Source of the DNA: Verpa conica | Lineage: Eukaryota; Ascomycota; Pezizomycetes; Pezizales; Morchellaceae | Direction: 5' to 3' | DNA length: 64,000 bases | Assembly (NCBI GenBank): GCA_033030425.1 | Contig: JAUFSD010000001.1 | Coordinates: 2,852,001 to 2,916,000 of the forward strand | Shown here: in pieces, positions 36,452 to 46,534 of the stretch | How positions within the stretch are numbered: position 1 is the first letter of the stretch | How the letters are laid out: each line of letters begins with the position of its first letter | The notes under the pieces: generated by a model | Told to the model about the DNA's origin: nothing | Databases searched by the model: none | Seen by the model: only the letters and a program-made list of their open reading frames with translations | Translations under genes and position numbers: made by a program

Positions 36452-37561
36452 TCAACCCTTTGTAGGAAACAGCGTATCAAGTAACTTCGGCCTCCGACTA
36501 CCCGACGGCGGTGGCGGCGGCGGCGGAGAAACCGTCCTCGTAGCCGCCTCGGCCTGCTTCCTAGCAGCCGTTGACCGCCCACGGTACGCAGTATTCCGCT
36601 GCGGCGCCGTAGGACCAAAGCCGAAATCAAAATCCGGCACCTCCTTCTTAACCAAAGGCTGCAAAGAGGATGAAGCAAGAGGTTGAGAAGGAGGTGGTGA
36701 GATCTGAGTTGATACTGGCGCTGTCGGGTGTCTATATAGCTGTTGAGATCTCTGAGACAATGAAGAAGGGAATGTTTGTGATCGAGCAGAAGAGGAAGCC
36801 TGAGATGGCTGACTCTGACGGACAATCGGCGCATCTAGGTCGTCGTCGTCATCGTCTCCCTCATCGTCGGTCTCTGTAGATGATGCTGTTTCCTGTTTAA
36901 CGGGTTTTACCAGTGCAGGCTTCTGGGTATGTCTGGTCTGCGCTGCTATTAATCTCCGCTTCATTGCATCTCCACTCACCTCCGCGGCCTTGAACCCAGC
37001 TGCAGCTCTCGTACTCGGATTGATCATCCACCTCGCAGATAAATCCCGCTCCCTCTTTTTCGGAGAGCACATGAGCACACCCAGACTACTCTTCCCCCAA
37101 ACACTCTTCGCCGCATCCCTAATCTCCAGATCCGAGTCTGAGTCTGAGTCTTCTTTGGCTCCCTTGACACCCGGCAGTCCTCCCAGCGCTTCCTCCCTCA
37201 TCCGTAGGTTCGCGGCCAACTCACGCCCCACTAGCGTCTCTTTGCTCATCCGCGTGACTCCATCGACTGGGCGCTGTATGTCCGATATGCGTTTTGAGTT
37301 TTTTGTCTTTGCCTCGCGTTGCAGACGCTCGTATTCTGCGCGGTGGAGTGAGCGGGTGTAGATTTGCGCTATGGAGAGGAACTCGTCTTCCACCATGATG
37401 TAGCGGTCGTCAGAGGGCCGCATGTATACTGGCTTGGAGAGGTCTTCTTCTTCCTCCTCTTCTTCTTCTTGGACATTTTTGGGTGAGGGGGGTGGGGATG
37501 TTCGTTGCCGTTTCAGTGGGGGTTGTTGGGTGCTACTACGCCAGGGGAGTTTGCGAGGCAT
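36452..37561 (-). CDS. Disordered, probably nuclear protein of unknown function (single exon)
   Basis: An uninterrupted 369-residue frame starts MPRKLPWRSSTQQPPLKRQR, a basic start with a likely nuclear localisation signal (LKRQR). A poly-Glu run (residues about 32-39) is followed by the most ordered segment, RYIMVEDEFLSIAQIYTRSL with HRAEYERLQREAKTKNSKR, which I associate with a fungal family of unnamed nuclear proteins. Later come a KKRERDLSARWMINPSTRAA segment, an Asp/Glu-rich acidic patch, a Ser/Gln-rich stretch, and a C-terminal poly-Pro run before GSRRPKLLDTLFPTKG. No enzyme motif is visible. The long frame, regular codon use and lack of a need for introns support a real gene; the function is unknown. 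Confidence 0.8.
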   Translation of the reverse strand: MPRKLPWRSSTQQPPLKRQRTSPPPSPKNVQEEEEEEEEDLSKPVYMRPSDDRYIMVEDEFLSIAQIYTRSLHRAEYERLQREAKTKNSKRISDIQRPVDGVTRMSKETLVGRELAANLRMREEALGGLPGVKGAKEDSDSDSDLEIRDAAKSVWGKSSLGVLMCSPKKRERDLSARWMINPSTRAAAGFKAAEVSGDAMKRRLIAAQTRHTQKPALVKPVKQETASSTETDDEGDDDDDDLDAPIVRQSQPSQASSSARSQTFPSSLSQRSQQLYRHPTAPVSTQISPPPSQPLASSSLQPLVKKEVPDFDFGFGPTAPQRNTAYRGRSTAARKQAEAATRTVSPPPPPPPSGSRRPKLLDTLFPTKG

Positions 37562-38116
37562 TGGGGGGGGTGAGGCTCAATGGGGGAGTGAGGCTCGAGA
37601 GGTGAGACTCGAGGAGAAAGTAATTGGCTAGAGAGAATGGTGGACCTTTTGATTCGAGGAGTTGTAGATGATGTAGAGAGTACATGTAGAGGAGAGAATA
37701 CTTGTTATGCGCAATGCACAGCACTCTATGCAATGCATCAACAGCGCTCTGTGTTACTATTCTCATGAGTTGTTTTAATTCCCACTCTGAGCATCTCCAT
37801 CCGCCGAAACACGTCCAGCTCTATGTGATTCTCTACTGTTCTGTTTTTACAATTAATCAAGGGGGAGGAGAGGGGGGGGGGGTTTCAGACTCTTGTCTGG
37901 GTTCACCTTTCCTCCTCCGCCACCCCTTATAGAGACTCTGTATGAGAAAGAGTGAGTGTGTGAGAGTGAATAAGTGAGTGTGTGAGAAAGAGTGAGAGAG
38001 CGCTGTCACAGCTGAGCTAGCTAGCTAACCTAAACACACAAATAGAGGAACCGAGTAACAGTTACAATCTCTTTTATTCTACAATAACAGCAATCATCTA
38101 CAACATCTACACGCAC
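37562..38116. other. Divergent intergenic region with GT/GA-rich runs
   Basis: Upstream region shared by the 369-residue gene (minus) and the Ego2-like gene (plus). It contains ACATGTAG at 37682 and a degenerate gagtgtgtgag/aaagagtgag repeat at about 37943-38000, which probably forms part of the promoter or 5' UTR. Confidence 0.4.
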
Positions 38117-38542
38117 ATGGATCCTACTGCAATCTCTCGCTGGCTAGAGCAAGTGTACTACTCTCTCTCCCATTTCTCTTTCGAGCTCACAGGAAGCTAA
38201 CAGGATAGTATGGGTGCCCCGAACGTCAACGGAGCTCTACTCATTGAAGCTTCGAGTGGAATCTGTTTAGGCGGTATGTACGCATACAGCCCCTTCCCCC
38301 GGATCACCACTGACGAGTACAGCTTCTGGAAAGGCTACGGAAGAGGATGCGACGTATCTAGCTGTTGCTTCGCGTGGAGCGCTGGACGGGGAGGGAGTTG
38401 GGGCCGTGGCTTATAAGGATAGGTTTGTCTCTTTCCCTCCCCTTTATATGCGATAGTACTGATGTATACAAGTCGAGTTCTCATGAGGAGGGGAGATTCG
38501 GGAGTGCTGGTGGCGGTGTTTATGGGAGATGGGATGGAGTAG
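38117..38542 (+). CDS. LAMTOR5/Ego2-like Ragulator (EGO complex) subunit, four short exons
   Basis: Proposed exons are 38117-38154, 38209-38273, 38323-38422 and 38473-38542, giving 90 residues (human LAMTOR5 has 91). The small roadblock-like fold reads ISRWLEQ, then NVNGALLIEASSGICLGASG, then ATEEDATYLAVASRGALDGE, then YKDSRVLMRRGDSGVLVAVF, ending MGDGME. This matches LAMTOR5 in size and order: a helix, a GALLxxxxSGICLG strand pair, a central helix, and a last strand pair. In yeast Ego2 sits on the vacuole in the EGO complex that anchors Rag GTPases for TORC1 control. Introns 2 and 3 have ctgac/ctgat branch sites and close the frame exactly. Intron 1 has an alternative border pair (exon 1 to 38152, exon 2 from 38204) that also keeps the frame and changes two residues. 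The identification is by pattern, not by alignment. Confidence 0.78.
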
Positions 38543-38893
38543 AAGAGTTTTAATGGAATCCATTTTCTTTTTTCATTTTCTTCTTTTTTTCCTCTGTGAT
38601 TGTAGGCGTTCAGTAGAAGTGTTTCCCTTTTAATATAATTTGTGAATATATTCACCATGTCCATGTCCTCGGATGAGATCGTGATCCCACAAAAGAAATC
38701 ACCGGTTTGGGAAGAGCTTATTTAATCCCTTCTCTTGCATGACGGAGCGGAATCTATCGTCCCGGGTGCCTTTAAAGGAGTTTTTCATTGGGGGGCGTCT
38801 GCGTCTTCCCTGTTTCCTCACGCAACAACACAACATTGGTGTATTCAGACATCGCAGTATTCAGACTTCAGACTTCAGACTTCAGACTTTGCC
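38543..38893. other. Short intergenic region between the Ego2-like and KEI1 genes
   Basis: A 350-bp tandem gap. Four copies of ttcagac lie at 38860-38887, ending seven bases before the KEI1 ATG, so they are probably in the 5' UTR. Confidence 0.5.
38860..38887 (+). repeat. Four tandem copies of TTCAGAC upstream of KEI1
   Basis: Perfect 7-bp tandem repeats directly before the predicted start codon at 38894. Confidence 0.9.
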
Positions 38894-39874
38894 ATGGTCT
38901 CTCTCCGCTTTCTGCGGATGCCCCGCCCAACAGTCAGTCCCCCCGTTCTTTCTACGCTCATAGACATTACTGACACACATCATAGCACTTTCTTGGTCTC
39001 TTTGACCTCCAGAATGGCGCAGAGCTGATTCTCATGAGTGCCCTACTCAACAAACTCGCTGGTGTCTATGGCATTCTCGCGATCTTTACCGGTACAATAT
39101 TCTCTCTTTCTCTTTCTCTTTCTCTTTCTTTTACTCTTTCTCCTGCTCTCTCTATTCATAGAAACTAACATCCCCCCAGGTGCCGCAATCTCCGGACTCC
39201 AGCTCTCAATGTACATCTACTCCATCGCCCTCGCCATCCTCCTCCTAATCCTCTCGCCCAAACTCCACCGCCGCGACCCGCTAGCCGCACTAAGCTTCGC
39301 CTACCTCTACGCCATCGACTCGCTCATCAACGCCCTCTACACCCTCCTCTTCGGCGTCTCCTGGTTCCTTGTGCTCTCGTCAAAACACCCCTCCTCAGGC
39401 CCGCTCGGTTCCGCCGCAGGGACCATCGACTCCACCGCCGGGTTCACATCACCCACCTACAACGTCACCAACGTCGAAGTAATAACCTATCCCTCCTCCT
39501 CACTAACAGAAGGCCAAGACGCCGTCGCAGTCGGCATGAACGTGGACGGAAAGTCATCCTCTTTCCTGTCCTCTGGTATGCTCCAGCCCGAGAGTCCCAC
39601 TTGCATCTTGATCGTTTCGGTGCTTTGGGTCGTCAGGGCGTATTTCATACTTGTGGTGTTGGCGTTCGCGAGGGATGTGGTGAGGGAGAGCGCGACCCCG
39701 GGGGAACCGCCGTTCACGGGGAGGAATTATGGAGAGGGTTGGAAGGGAAGGTTGGGGAGGGCCCTGGTGGCTGTGGGTAAGAGTTATTGGGTGGGTAAGG
39801 ATGGGTGGGCGCCGTTTGGGTCAAAGTTTAGGAGAAGTAGAGATGAGAGGAGGGTTAGCTTGCCGCCGGTGTAG
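38894..39874 (+). CDS. KEI1: Kei1-like regulatory subunit of inositol phosphorylceramide synthase, three exons
   Basis: Proposed exons are 38894-38932, 38986-39091 and 39180-39874, giving 279 residues. Kei1 is a multi-span Golgi protein needed for activity and placement of the IPC synthase Aur1, the first fungal-specific step of sphingolipid synthesis. The start MVSLRFLRMPRPTHFLGLFD matches fungal Kei1, where a short basic FLRxPRP leader precedes the first membrane helix. Membrane segments: GAELILMSALLNKLAGVYGI, MYIYSIALAILLLILSP, YLYAIDSLINALYTLLFGVS and ILIVSVLWVVRAYFILVVLA. A Ser/Thr-rich lumenal loop lies between the third and fourth, and the C-terminus is basic. Both introns have classic branch sites (tactgac, actaac). 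Directly after the stop is a gggggtct repeat (39875-39905). Family DUF1753/Kei1 is recognised from the LNKxxGxYGxLAxxTG pattern. Confidence 0.9.
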
Positions 39875-39905
39875 TGGGGGGTCTGGGGGTCTGGGGGTCT
39901 GGGGG
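39875..39905 (+). repeat. G-rich tandem repeat at the KEI1 3' end
   Basis: Three copies of an 8-bp gggggtct unit begin immediately after the stop codon. Four G5-6 runs spaced by three bases could form a G-quadruplex in the 3' UTR. Confidence 0.7.
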
Positions 39906-41326
39906 ATATTGTGGGTGATGTGGGATATAATTTGGATGCATGGGGGTGCATTGGGAGAATGATGGATCGTAATCATGGTATACATTGAATTATTGGAAAC
40001 TGGCGTTTTGAATTTTTTTGGTCTTCATCTGGAGTGGACAGAATTTAGTTAGTATACATGTTTGAGCCTGGAAGGAGAAAGATTATATATCCTGTATTAA
40101 GTAGCGGTTGTTGTTTTTTTCCATCTTATACCACTATATCCCCCCTCTTGTATGTGGGTTTAGGGAACCCGGTAGTATAAATCCTATTCTAGTGTTTACT
40201 CGTCTAGAATAAATAGACTATAGTGGTCAAAGGCTCTTTTAAAGTAGTCTACTAGGGCCCTATTAAACAGCTTCATGCATTCATTCATATTAAACAGAAA
40301 CAATAGTCATAAAAAATCACTCGATATCCAGCTTAGATTATCTTATAACTCTTAGAGATATAGATATAGCGCTTATATCAAACTTAGAAACTAACCACTC
40401 TACCATCCCCCTAACTAAACCAGCGCTACGAAGGACTACAAAAAGTACCCTTTATCAAGGAAGGGGTTCAGAGTAAAAAAATCTATATAAATATCTACAG
40501 AAGCCTATAACAACAGAAGTTTTAGTAACTATTCCCTACTAGCGGTGGTTGAAATACACTTTACTATGTATCCGAGGGGGGATACTAATATTTAGCGTAG
40601 ATAAGACATATGAGGAGTGGAGAGAAGAGCTTAAAACAGTGAATGAATGAATGAATTTATCATTTAAGTACATGCAGAGCTTAAAACAGTTCCTTCCAGA
40701 CTGTGAAAATAAAAAACACAAGTTTTTACTATCACAACCATATATAGGAAGAAAGAGTTTAATACACAATATTTCTGTTTTATCAAAGTAACCCTCAATC
40801 TTACAAATTCTACTACTTCCTCTACTTACTTGGTATTCCTTGTAGTCTAGCCAAGAGTAATGAGGAGGAAAAAAACCCCACTAGAAGCTTACTCATAGTT
40901 ACATCATGTACTTCCAACTAATACTACCAATGATCATACTCCATGTACTTATCAAATGACTATTACCTGCGGCTCCCGAACGACTTCGCCACCCTTGAAG
41001 AATCCCAGCAACTAGAAAAGCTTGCTGCCTAGGTTAAACAAGTGTCTTGCATGAATTTATTCCTTAACATGTCCGAATGCATTTTTGCACTTCCAAATAA
41101 CAGGCACTGTCGTCAGCCCTAGCGTAGGTTAAACTCCGGGTCGGAAATATCGCCACCCAATTTTTTTTTTGCTAGTTGCATTCAAAATTTTAAGATCCTC
41201 ATCCTTACCCGTGTCAGCAGGCTAATTTTGACCCTGGTCATGCTACAATAAGCACCTTACTCTGGAAAGTGCATTCTCACACTATTACTCATTAAAAATT
41301 ATTTTATTTCAGAGTAGCTATCCTTA
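39906..41326. other. Convergent intergenic region
   Basis: AT-rich, no gene visible. A (GAAT)4 run lies at 40641-40656, and the phrase agagcttaaaacagt occurs twice (about 40626 and 40676) about 50 bases apart. Confidence 0.4.
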
Positions 41327-43273
41327 TCAAAATTCCGCTTTCAACTTCCCCCTCTCAAACCCATTCCACATCCGCATATCCCATACCACAATCTCCTTCT
41401 TTGTGCCCGCCATCACCGTCCTACCCCTCCCCACAAAATTAAGTGCCTCCAGTCCAGGCATATACCCCAGCTTTAGTGCCCTCATATACCCTAGCTCCTC
41501 TGTGGGCGGGATGACGACCTTGACTTTCTTCGTTGTAGAACATTCGCTCAGTGTACGGTCAGTGAATGAACAAAGGTTCACCGCCACGCACTCGCCAATC
41601 TCAGGGTCAAAGTCTCCGGGGTTCCGCTGTGGGATACTTTCGCAGGTAACTTGGCGTGCTGTAGGGTAACAGGACCGATTCTTGTTTGCAGATGCGACTT
41701 TTCCGGGAGCACGAATCAACGCAGCTCCATCCAAAGTACTGTCAATGCCGTCTTTTCGAAGAAGAACCTCCATATCAACCCTCCACATCCAGATCTCGCC
41801 ATTATCATAAGCAGCACAAATCGCCATCCACCAAAAACCCCTGCCAATGTCATATTTGTATTGTGGTGCGACAGTAAGGTGTGTAATCCTCGCTCCGGTC
41901 GGTTCAGACGCTCTCGGGGCTACTTGGAACTTATACCGCACGTGAGCGACTTCTTGATCCTGGCTTGACATGCTTAAAGAAGGAGCGCAAACGAAAATGT
42001 CGCAATTTGGGGCAATGATGACGGAAGAGTACCCGCTCTCTAGAGAAGATGAGAGTGGGAGAGTAAGTCGAAAACACATCTGTTGTAAAGGTTCATCGCC
42101 AATGATTGCCAGCACCCTCCGCGATGTCCGCATTATAGTCCTTTTCTGAAGAGAGTCCTCATAGACAACGATATCCTTGCGAAATGGTAAATCCTTCTTC
42201 CAGATAGGAACACTCCCCCACATCCATCCCTTTGGCTTCGCTATCCCCGTGCCTACCCCTTTACCCTTCCCCTTGGTTTTCTGCTTTACAGTCCACGACG
42301 CTTGGTTCGATCTATATGTGATTCCCTTGCGGTCGTAGAAAAGTGTGCCGTCGTCCCGTGGGCTGTTTGCAGGGTTCTGGATATCCGGCTTGAATTTGTT
42401 GAACGTGATTTCCTCCTCTTTGCAATTGATGTACTTGATCACAATCTTCCGTACACCTGAGAAGGCCGAATGCTCCTCGATTTCCAAACCAACCACAGGA
42501 ATATCTGGGAATTTTGATAGTTCCATAGTCATGTACAGCTGCCCGGGCAGGTGTCTTGAACCCTCTACAAAAAACAAGAAACCATCATCGGGGCGTGCAA
42601 TCTTATTGAACGGCGAATGCCGTGATGTAAACAGCCTATGAATCCAGAGCTTCCTCTCTACCTTCCCGTTCTGTGTAACCTTCGTAACTATTCCCACAAA
42701 AGACCCCGACTTCTTCGAGAAGGATAATGACTCAACCTCTCTAGGAGCATCAGAGTATCCCCAATCTGTATTAGGGATTTTGAGGAAAGTAGACATATCC
42801 AACACCAGTTTCCCACACGCAACACGGACCGAACTAGCATGTTTATCGAGTGCGAGTGCGAACGCCACACGTAATGATTTGAGATCCCATGTTGCCATGG
42901 GTGTTTCAGGGAACTGGTAGTTGCAAGGGCATGTTTCCGGGCAGTTAGTAGTCGGTGGTGTTGAGGTGTAGAATGAAGGCTTGTCAAAGCAGGGACAGCC
43001 GCTATCGAAGGGATCGAATTTCATGGCTGCTAGTAGGTTGAGGAGGAGCGGTTTGCAGAGTGATGCAGCGTACCAGCGCTGACATGCTAGGCGTGCGGAT
43101 TCATAGTCTCTTGGCGAGAGATAGGAGAAAATATCTTGAAGAAGCTCCGGAGGGAGATCGGCTTGAGAGGAGTGCTGAGAAGCTTGTAGAAAACTGTTGG
43201 GATGCTTCTCAGCAGGTGTTGTGGCACTGGGCCCTGGGGACATTTCTAATGAATGTGAGGCAGCAGCAGTCAT
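41327..43273 (-). CDS. F-box protein with WD40-like C-terminal part (single exon)
   Basis: A 648-residue intronless frame. Residues about 38-75 form an F-box: DLPPELLQDIFSYLSPRDYE, then ARLACQRWYAASL. F-box proteins bind Skp1 and bring targets to SCF ubiquitin ligases. The rest is probably the substrate-binding part. It contains short repeats typical of diverged beta-propellers, for example ITHLTVAPQYKYDIGRGFWW...DNGEIWMWRV and, near the end, TVMAGTKKEIVVWDMRMWNG. A Lys-rich loop (KQKTKGKGKGVGTG) is in the middle. Fungi have many rapidly changing F-box proteins of this sort, so no orthologue is named. The start MTAAASHSLEMSPG is the first ATG; the second (residue 11) is also possible. It is not adjacent to its possible SCF partners. 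Confidence 0.85.
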   Translation of the reverse strand: MTAAASHSLEMSPGPSATTPAEKHPNSFLQASQHSSQADLPPELLQDIFSYLSPRDYESARLACQRWYAASLCKPLLLNLLAAMKFDPFDSGCPCFDKPSFYTSTPPTTNCPETCPCNYQFPETPMATWDLKSLRVAFALALDKHASSVRVACGKLVLDMSTFLKIPNTDWGYSDAPREVESLSFSKKSGSFVGIVTKVTQNGKVERKLWIHRLFTSRHSPFNKIARPDDGFLFFVEGSRHLPGQLYMTMELSKFPDIPVVGLEIEEHSAFSGVRKIVIKYINCKEEEITFNKFKPDIQNPANSPRDDGTLFYDRKGITYRSNQASWTVKQKTKGKGKGVGTGIAKPKGWMWGSVPIWKKDLPFRKDIVVYEDSLQKRTIMRTSRRVLAIIGDEPLQQMCFRLTLPLSSSLESGYSSVIIAPNCDIFVCAPSLSMSSQDQEVAHVRYKFQVAPRASEPTGARITHLTVAPQYKYDIGRGFWWMAICAAYDNGEIWMWRVDMEVLLRKDGIDSTLDGAALIRAPGKVASANKNRSCYPTARQVTCESIPQRNPGDFDPEIGECVAVNLCSFTDRTLSECSTTKKVKVVIPPTEELGYMRALKLGYMPGLEALNFVGRGRTVMAGTKKEIVVWDMRMWNGFERGKLKAEF

Positions 43274-45492
43274 TGCTAGGCTGAAGGGTGTAAGTGATGA
43301 AATAAGATTTCAGGTATTTGAAGCGAGAGGGAAGGGTAGGACTCGCCTTTATAAAGAATGACCGATATGGGATGGAGTGGGAGAGGGAGAGGGAGAGGAG
43401 TGGGAGAAAAGAGGGAGTGGGAGGATAGGATACAAGGTAATCATTAACGACTCCGCCATCATGCACCGCTGCCCATCTTTCCGTTTTGATCAGGACATGG
43501 TAGCAACAGGGGTAGGGAGCCCAGTTATACCTACCGCCCAGTATGAACAGTACTGCAGTAGTGGAATATATTTCTATGAGGCTCTGTGGGTGACACCTCC
43601 CGGGGGGCTTGTCTAGACGGGATCTAACCTGAAATGAGCTTGGATGTGCCATCTCATCGTAAAGGAACGAACCAACAGGACTAGGGGCTCACGGGCTTTC
43701 GCTTAGCCACCCCTCCCCCGCATCACGACATTCTCTTTCTCTTAGTGCCCCGTCATCTATTACCAATTCACTCCCCCCCCCCCCAGAGTCCGTCCGCAGC
43801 CCGCCTCGGCCCCGGAACGCTACAAGAGCTGAACCCCTTGGCCACGCCCACCCCTGCTTCAAAAAGCTGTAGTGGGCAGGGCGAAATCTTCATACGTGCG
43901 TGTGATGAAGCGAGATAAGGCAGGGGGGATAGGATCGGTAGCAGCCGGGCCATGTGCCCGTTATTCGGATGGGATGACTGGCTTGTGCAGCAGATCTTCA
44001 AGAAAAAAAGCCCTCGCCTTGTGTATCACGAGTGCATCAATTGAGTTTATTTTTTTTAGCCCTTGGTCTACATGTAGTTCGTCCGAGATATGGCCCGTGC
44101 AACTCGATTGGCTCAATGCCCGAGGCCGAGAAACGCCCACCACAATGTCTCGCTTTAGGGAGATCTACACTTGGATTGCCGTGCGCTGACACTCCCGTTT
44201 CAAATGTGTACTCCGCGGTCATAAAAAAAAAATTATCTCAACACTATGGCTCTCTACATCTGCACTTTAAATCCCAGTAGGTATTAAGATTGAACCAATA
44301 CCTTCAAAGAACCACGTAGTCCCTGGTCCAAACATATACTTCACGGGGCTTAGAGAATCTTCCGTTATGCGGAATGTGAGCACATGGCCACCACCACAAT
44401 CCTGCAGCAGGGGAAGGTGTCATGATATCAAAACCGTGAGCGGAATAAACCGCTCATCGCGATACCCATCGGTAAACCAATTGCCTGTAGCGCCTTATGA
44501 TATGACGCAGCATTGTCTGGTTTCAGACAAAATCCTTCTCCACGGGGCTTCAACTAGGTCATATCTCATCACTCGCCGCTATGGGTCGTGGGCTTTTTTC
44601 CTGAATCGATTCCGATGCCGCGTAATTCCCGGGGTCATCGTATATCACTCGTGTAAAAGGCCCTCCCGAAGAAAGTGCACCTAACCAGTGGTTACAAGCC
44701 CCCGGAATTGAGTCAATTAAATCCGAGGCTGTCGATGAACAGGTGGGACACATCCCTGACTTTAAAAATAGAGTAACGGCAGTGGGACCACTTGTCACCG
44801 TTGGCGCTTGGGGCATCAAAAGAAAAGGTGGAGGGCTTCTGGGTTGCCATCACACCTATTTGTAACGCCAAACGAATCAAATCGTGTTCCTACCACAATG
44901 GGTTTGTTGTACGCATTCGAAATCTAATATCTCATCACGAGCTCTCCAAGAATTATAACGCACGGTCTACAAACATATGGCGTTCAACAGGGATCGGACG
45001 AAAGCTGTGGTGAAAGGCCAAGAGTATCCGTAGGGCGAAGAATCAGCAATGTTTTATACAACACATCACTAAAGATAAGGCGGGTTGAGTGCTCTGGCAT
45101 GGTAACCCAATTAGCCTATAATCCGTTTCAACCTTGGCCTTGGGATTCCGGGCTCAAAGTTATTTCCTCAGGTCGCCTGACACTGGCAATCCACAAACCC
45201 AATCCCGAGCCTGAGTTAACGCAAGTTGGAGTCATACAAGGGACCGAGTGCTCTATCATGACCGGACAATCTTGATTTCAATATATCCACTAGGAAGAGC
45301 TTCCAAGTCCCCTGTCACCTTGGAACAAAAGAAAGAAAAATGGTAGGAGGTTTCGGAACTGTACCAATCTAATGACCACAAGACCCACCCACAATAACGC
45401 CAACCAGACATTTCATCGTACTAAATCGCTGTTTCGCAAGAAATAAAAAAGAAAAAGAAAGGAACCAATATGTAATGTAGGTTGAAAAAATA
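43274..45492. other. Intergenic region between the F-box and OCA1-like genes
   Basis: The first 400 bases are probably the promoter and leader of the F-box gene, with a gggaga repeat at about 43379-43400 (minus-strand tctccc). A run of 13 C lies near 43773. CTACATGTAG occurs at 44068-44077. Frames at 43872-44189, 44367-44684 and 44559-44819 overlap on both strands and show no protein family features. Confidence 0.4.
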
Positions 45493-46287
45493 TCAATCAA
45501 GCCACAACCAACTTGGTCGAACCTCCTTCTGCGGTAACTTCACTAGCGCTGTATCGAAATACTCTATCCTAAGTTCATTCTCCAGCCGATTCCTCCGATT
45601 GCCGGTAAAGCGTCTATACTCTTCGAGAGTACTCGATAGATTCCATCTTTATCGTCGTTGTGTCAGCAAGAGAAGCTGACGATGATGCGGATACATACCC
45701 CTGTAGACGACGGAGACACCCTATCACAGTACCAGTCCTATGTCGGCCCATAGAACAAGACACAAGGATGGGAAAATTGGCAGGGTTAATGATGTGCTAA
45801 GTACGGCTATGTTAGCCACGTGCGGTAATGGCAAGGTTGAGACCTACCCACCTCTAGAGCATCGGTGATGGACTCGACAGTAATAGGGTCCCAGGGTGCA
45901 CCGCCTTCTTGAAGACCGAGGTGATAGAGAGTAAGATTATTATCGTCCAACCAGCCTAGGAGAGTTTCGTCGGGCTCTTCGACAGCTACAGATAGGCAGA
46001 GTAAGAATTAGTACGACACTAGAATTCAAGAGTATTAAAGATGTCAATGATATCAATACGAGAGAAAAATTCAATTCTTCAAAATTATAAATAAGGGTAA
46101 TAACAATAGGCTGTAATAATATATAGACATTGGATAGAGCACGGAACCCACCAAGCCAGACAATGGTCTTCAACTTCAGCTCAGACAAGAAAGACAGATT
46201 AATGGACGTTGGCTGCCCACTTCTAAACAACCCCTCCTCAACCTGACAAAAGTTTGGAGGAGGCACGAGTTTGTTGAATTTCGACAT
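45493..46287 (-). CDS. Oca1/Siw14-type atypical dual-specificity phosphatase, four exons
   Basis: Exons on the minus strand are 46287-46152, 45985-45852, 45796-45699 and 45646-45493, giving 173 residues. The Oca/Siw14 family (Y_phosphatase2) includes enzymes that cleave inositol pyrophosphates and proteins acting in oxidant stress and TOR-linked signalling. The sequence fits the family: [60 protein letters not shown], then the signature loop [20 protein letters not shown], then [20 protein letters not shown]. The catalytic CX5R is Cys104-Arg110. The residue before the Cys is Ser, where classic phosphatases have His. All junctions close in frame; the 166-nt first intron is the longest. The start is uncertain: the frame stays open to about 46590, antisense to the neighbour's first exon, and longer starts are possible. 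It is divergent with the U2B''-like gene. Confidence 0.87.
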
Positions 46288-46534
46288 CTGATATCTCCGG
46301 CACAGCTTTCGGGGCTGAGGGTTCGGTTGATGGAGTAATGGGGATGGCACAAGGGTACTGGAAATGACGTTCATTTTGAGCCGCAGGGGCATTGATCGGC
46401 AGGGTAACCGTGAGCTTGGCACCACCAAAGCCGAAGCTTGAGCCAACGTCGCGGTGCCAAGGCGGAGGATGGTGGACCACCCATAACTATCGAGATCTCC
46501 AATCTTGAACCTCCCTCCAGAAAAAACAGTAACC
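46288..46534. promoter_or_regulatory. Shared divergent promoter of the OCA1-like and U2B''-like genes
   Basis: A 247-bp gap between two start codons pointing apart. It must hold both promoters and 5' UTRs unless the OCA1-like protein begins further upstream. No TATA box is evident. Confidence 0.5.

Noticed and set aside
44367..45013. Frames on both strands between the F-box and OCA1-like genes
   Set aside because: They overlap each other and show no protein family pattern or plausible splicing.
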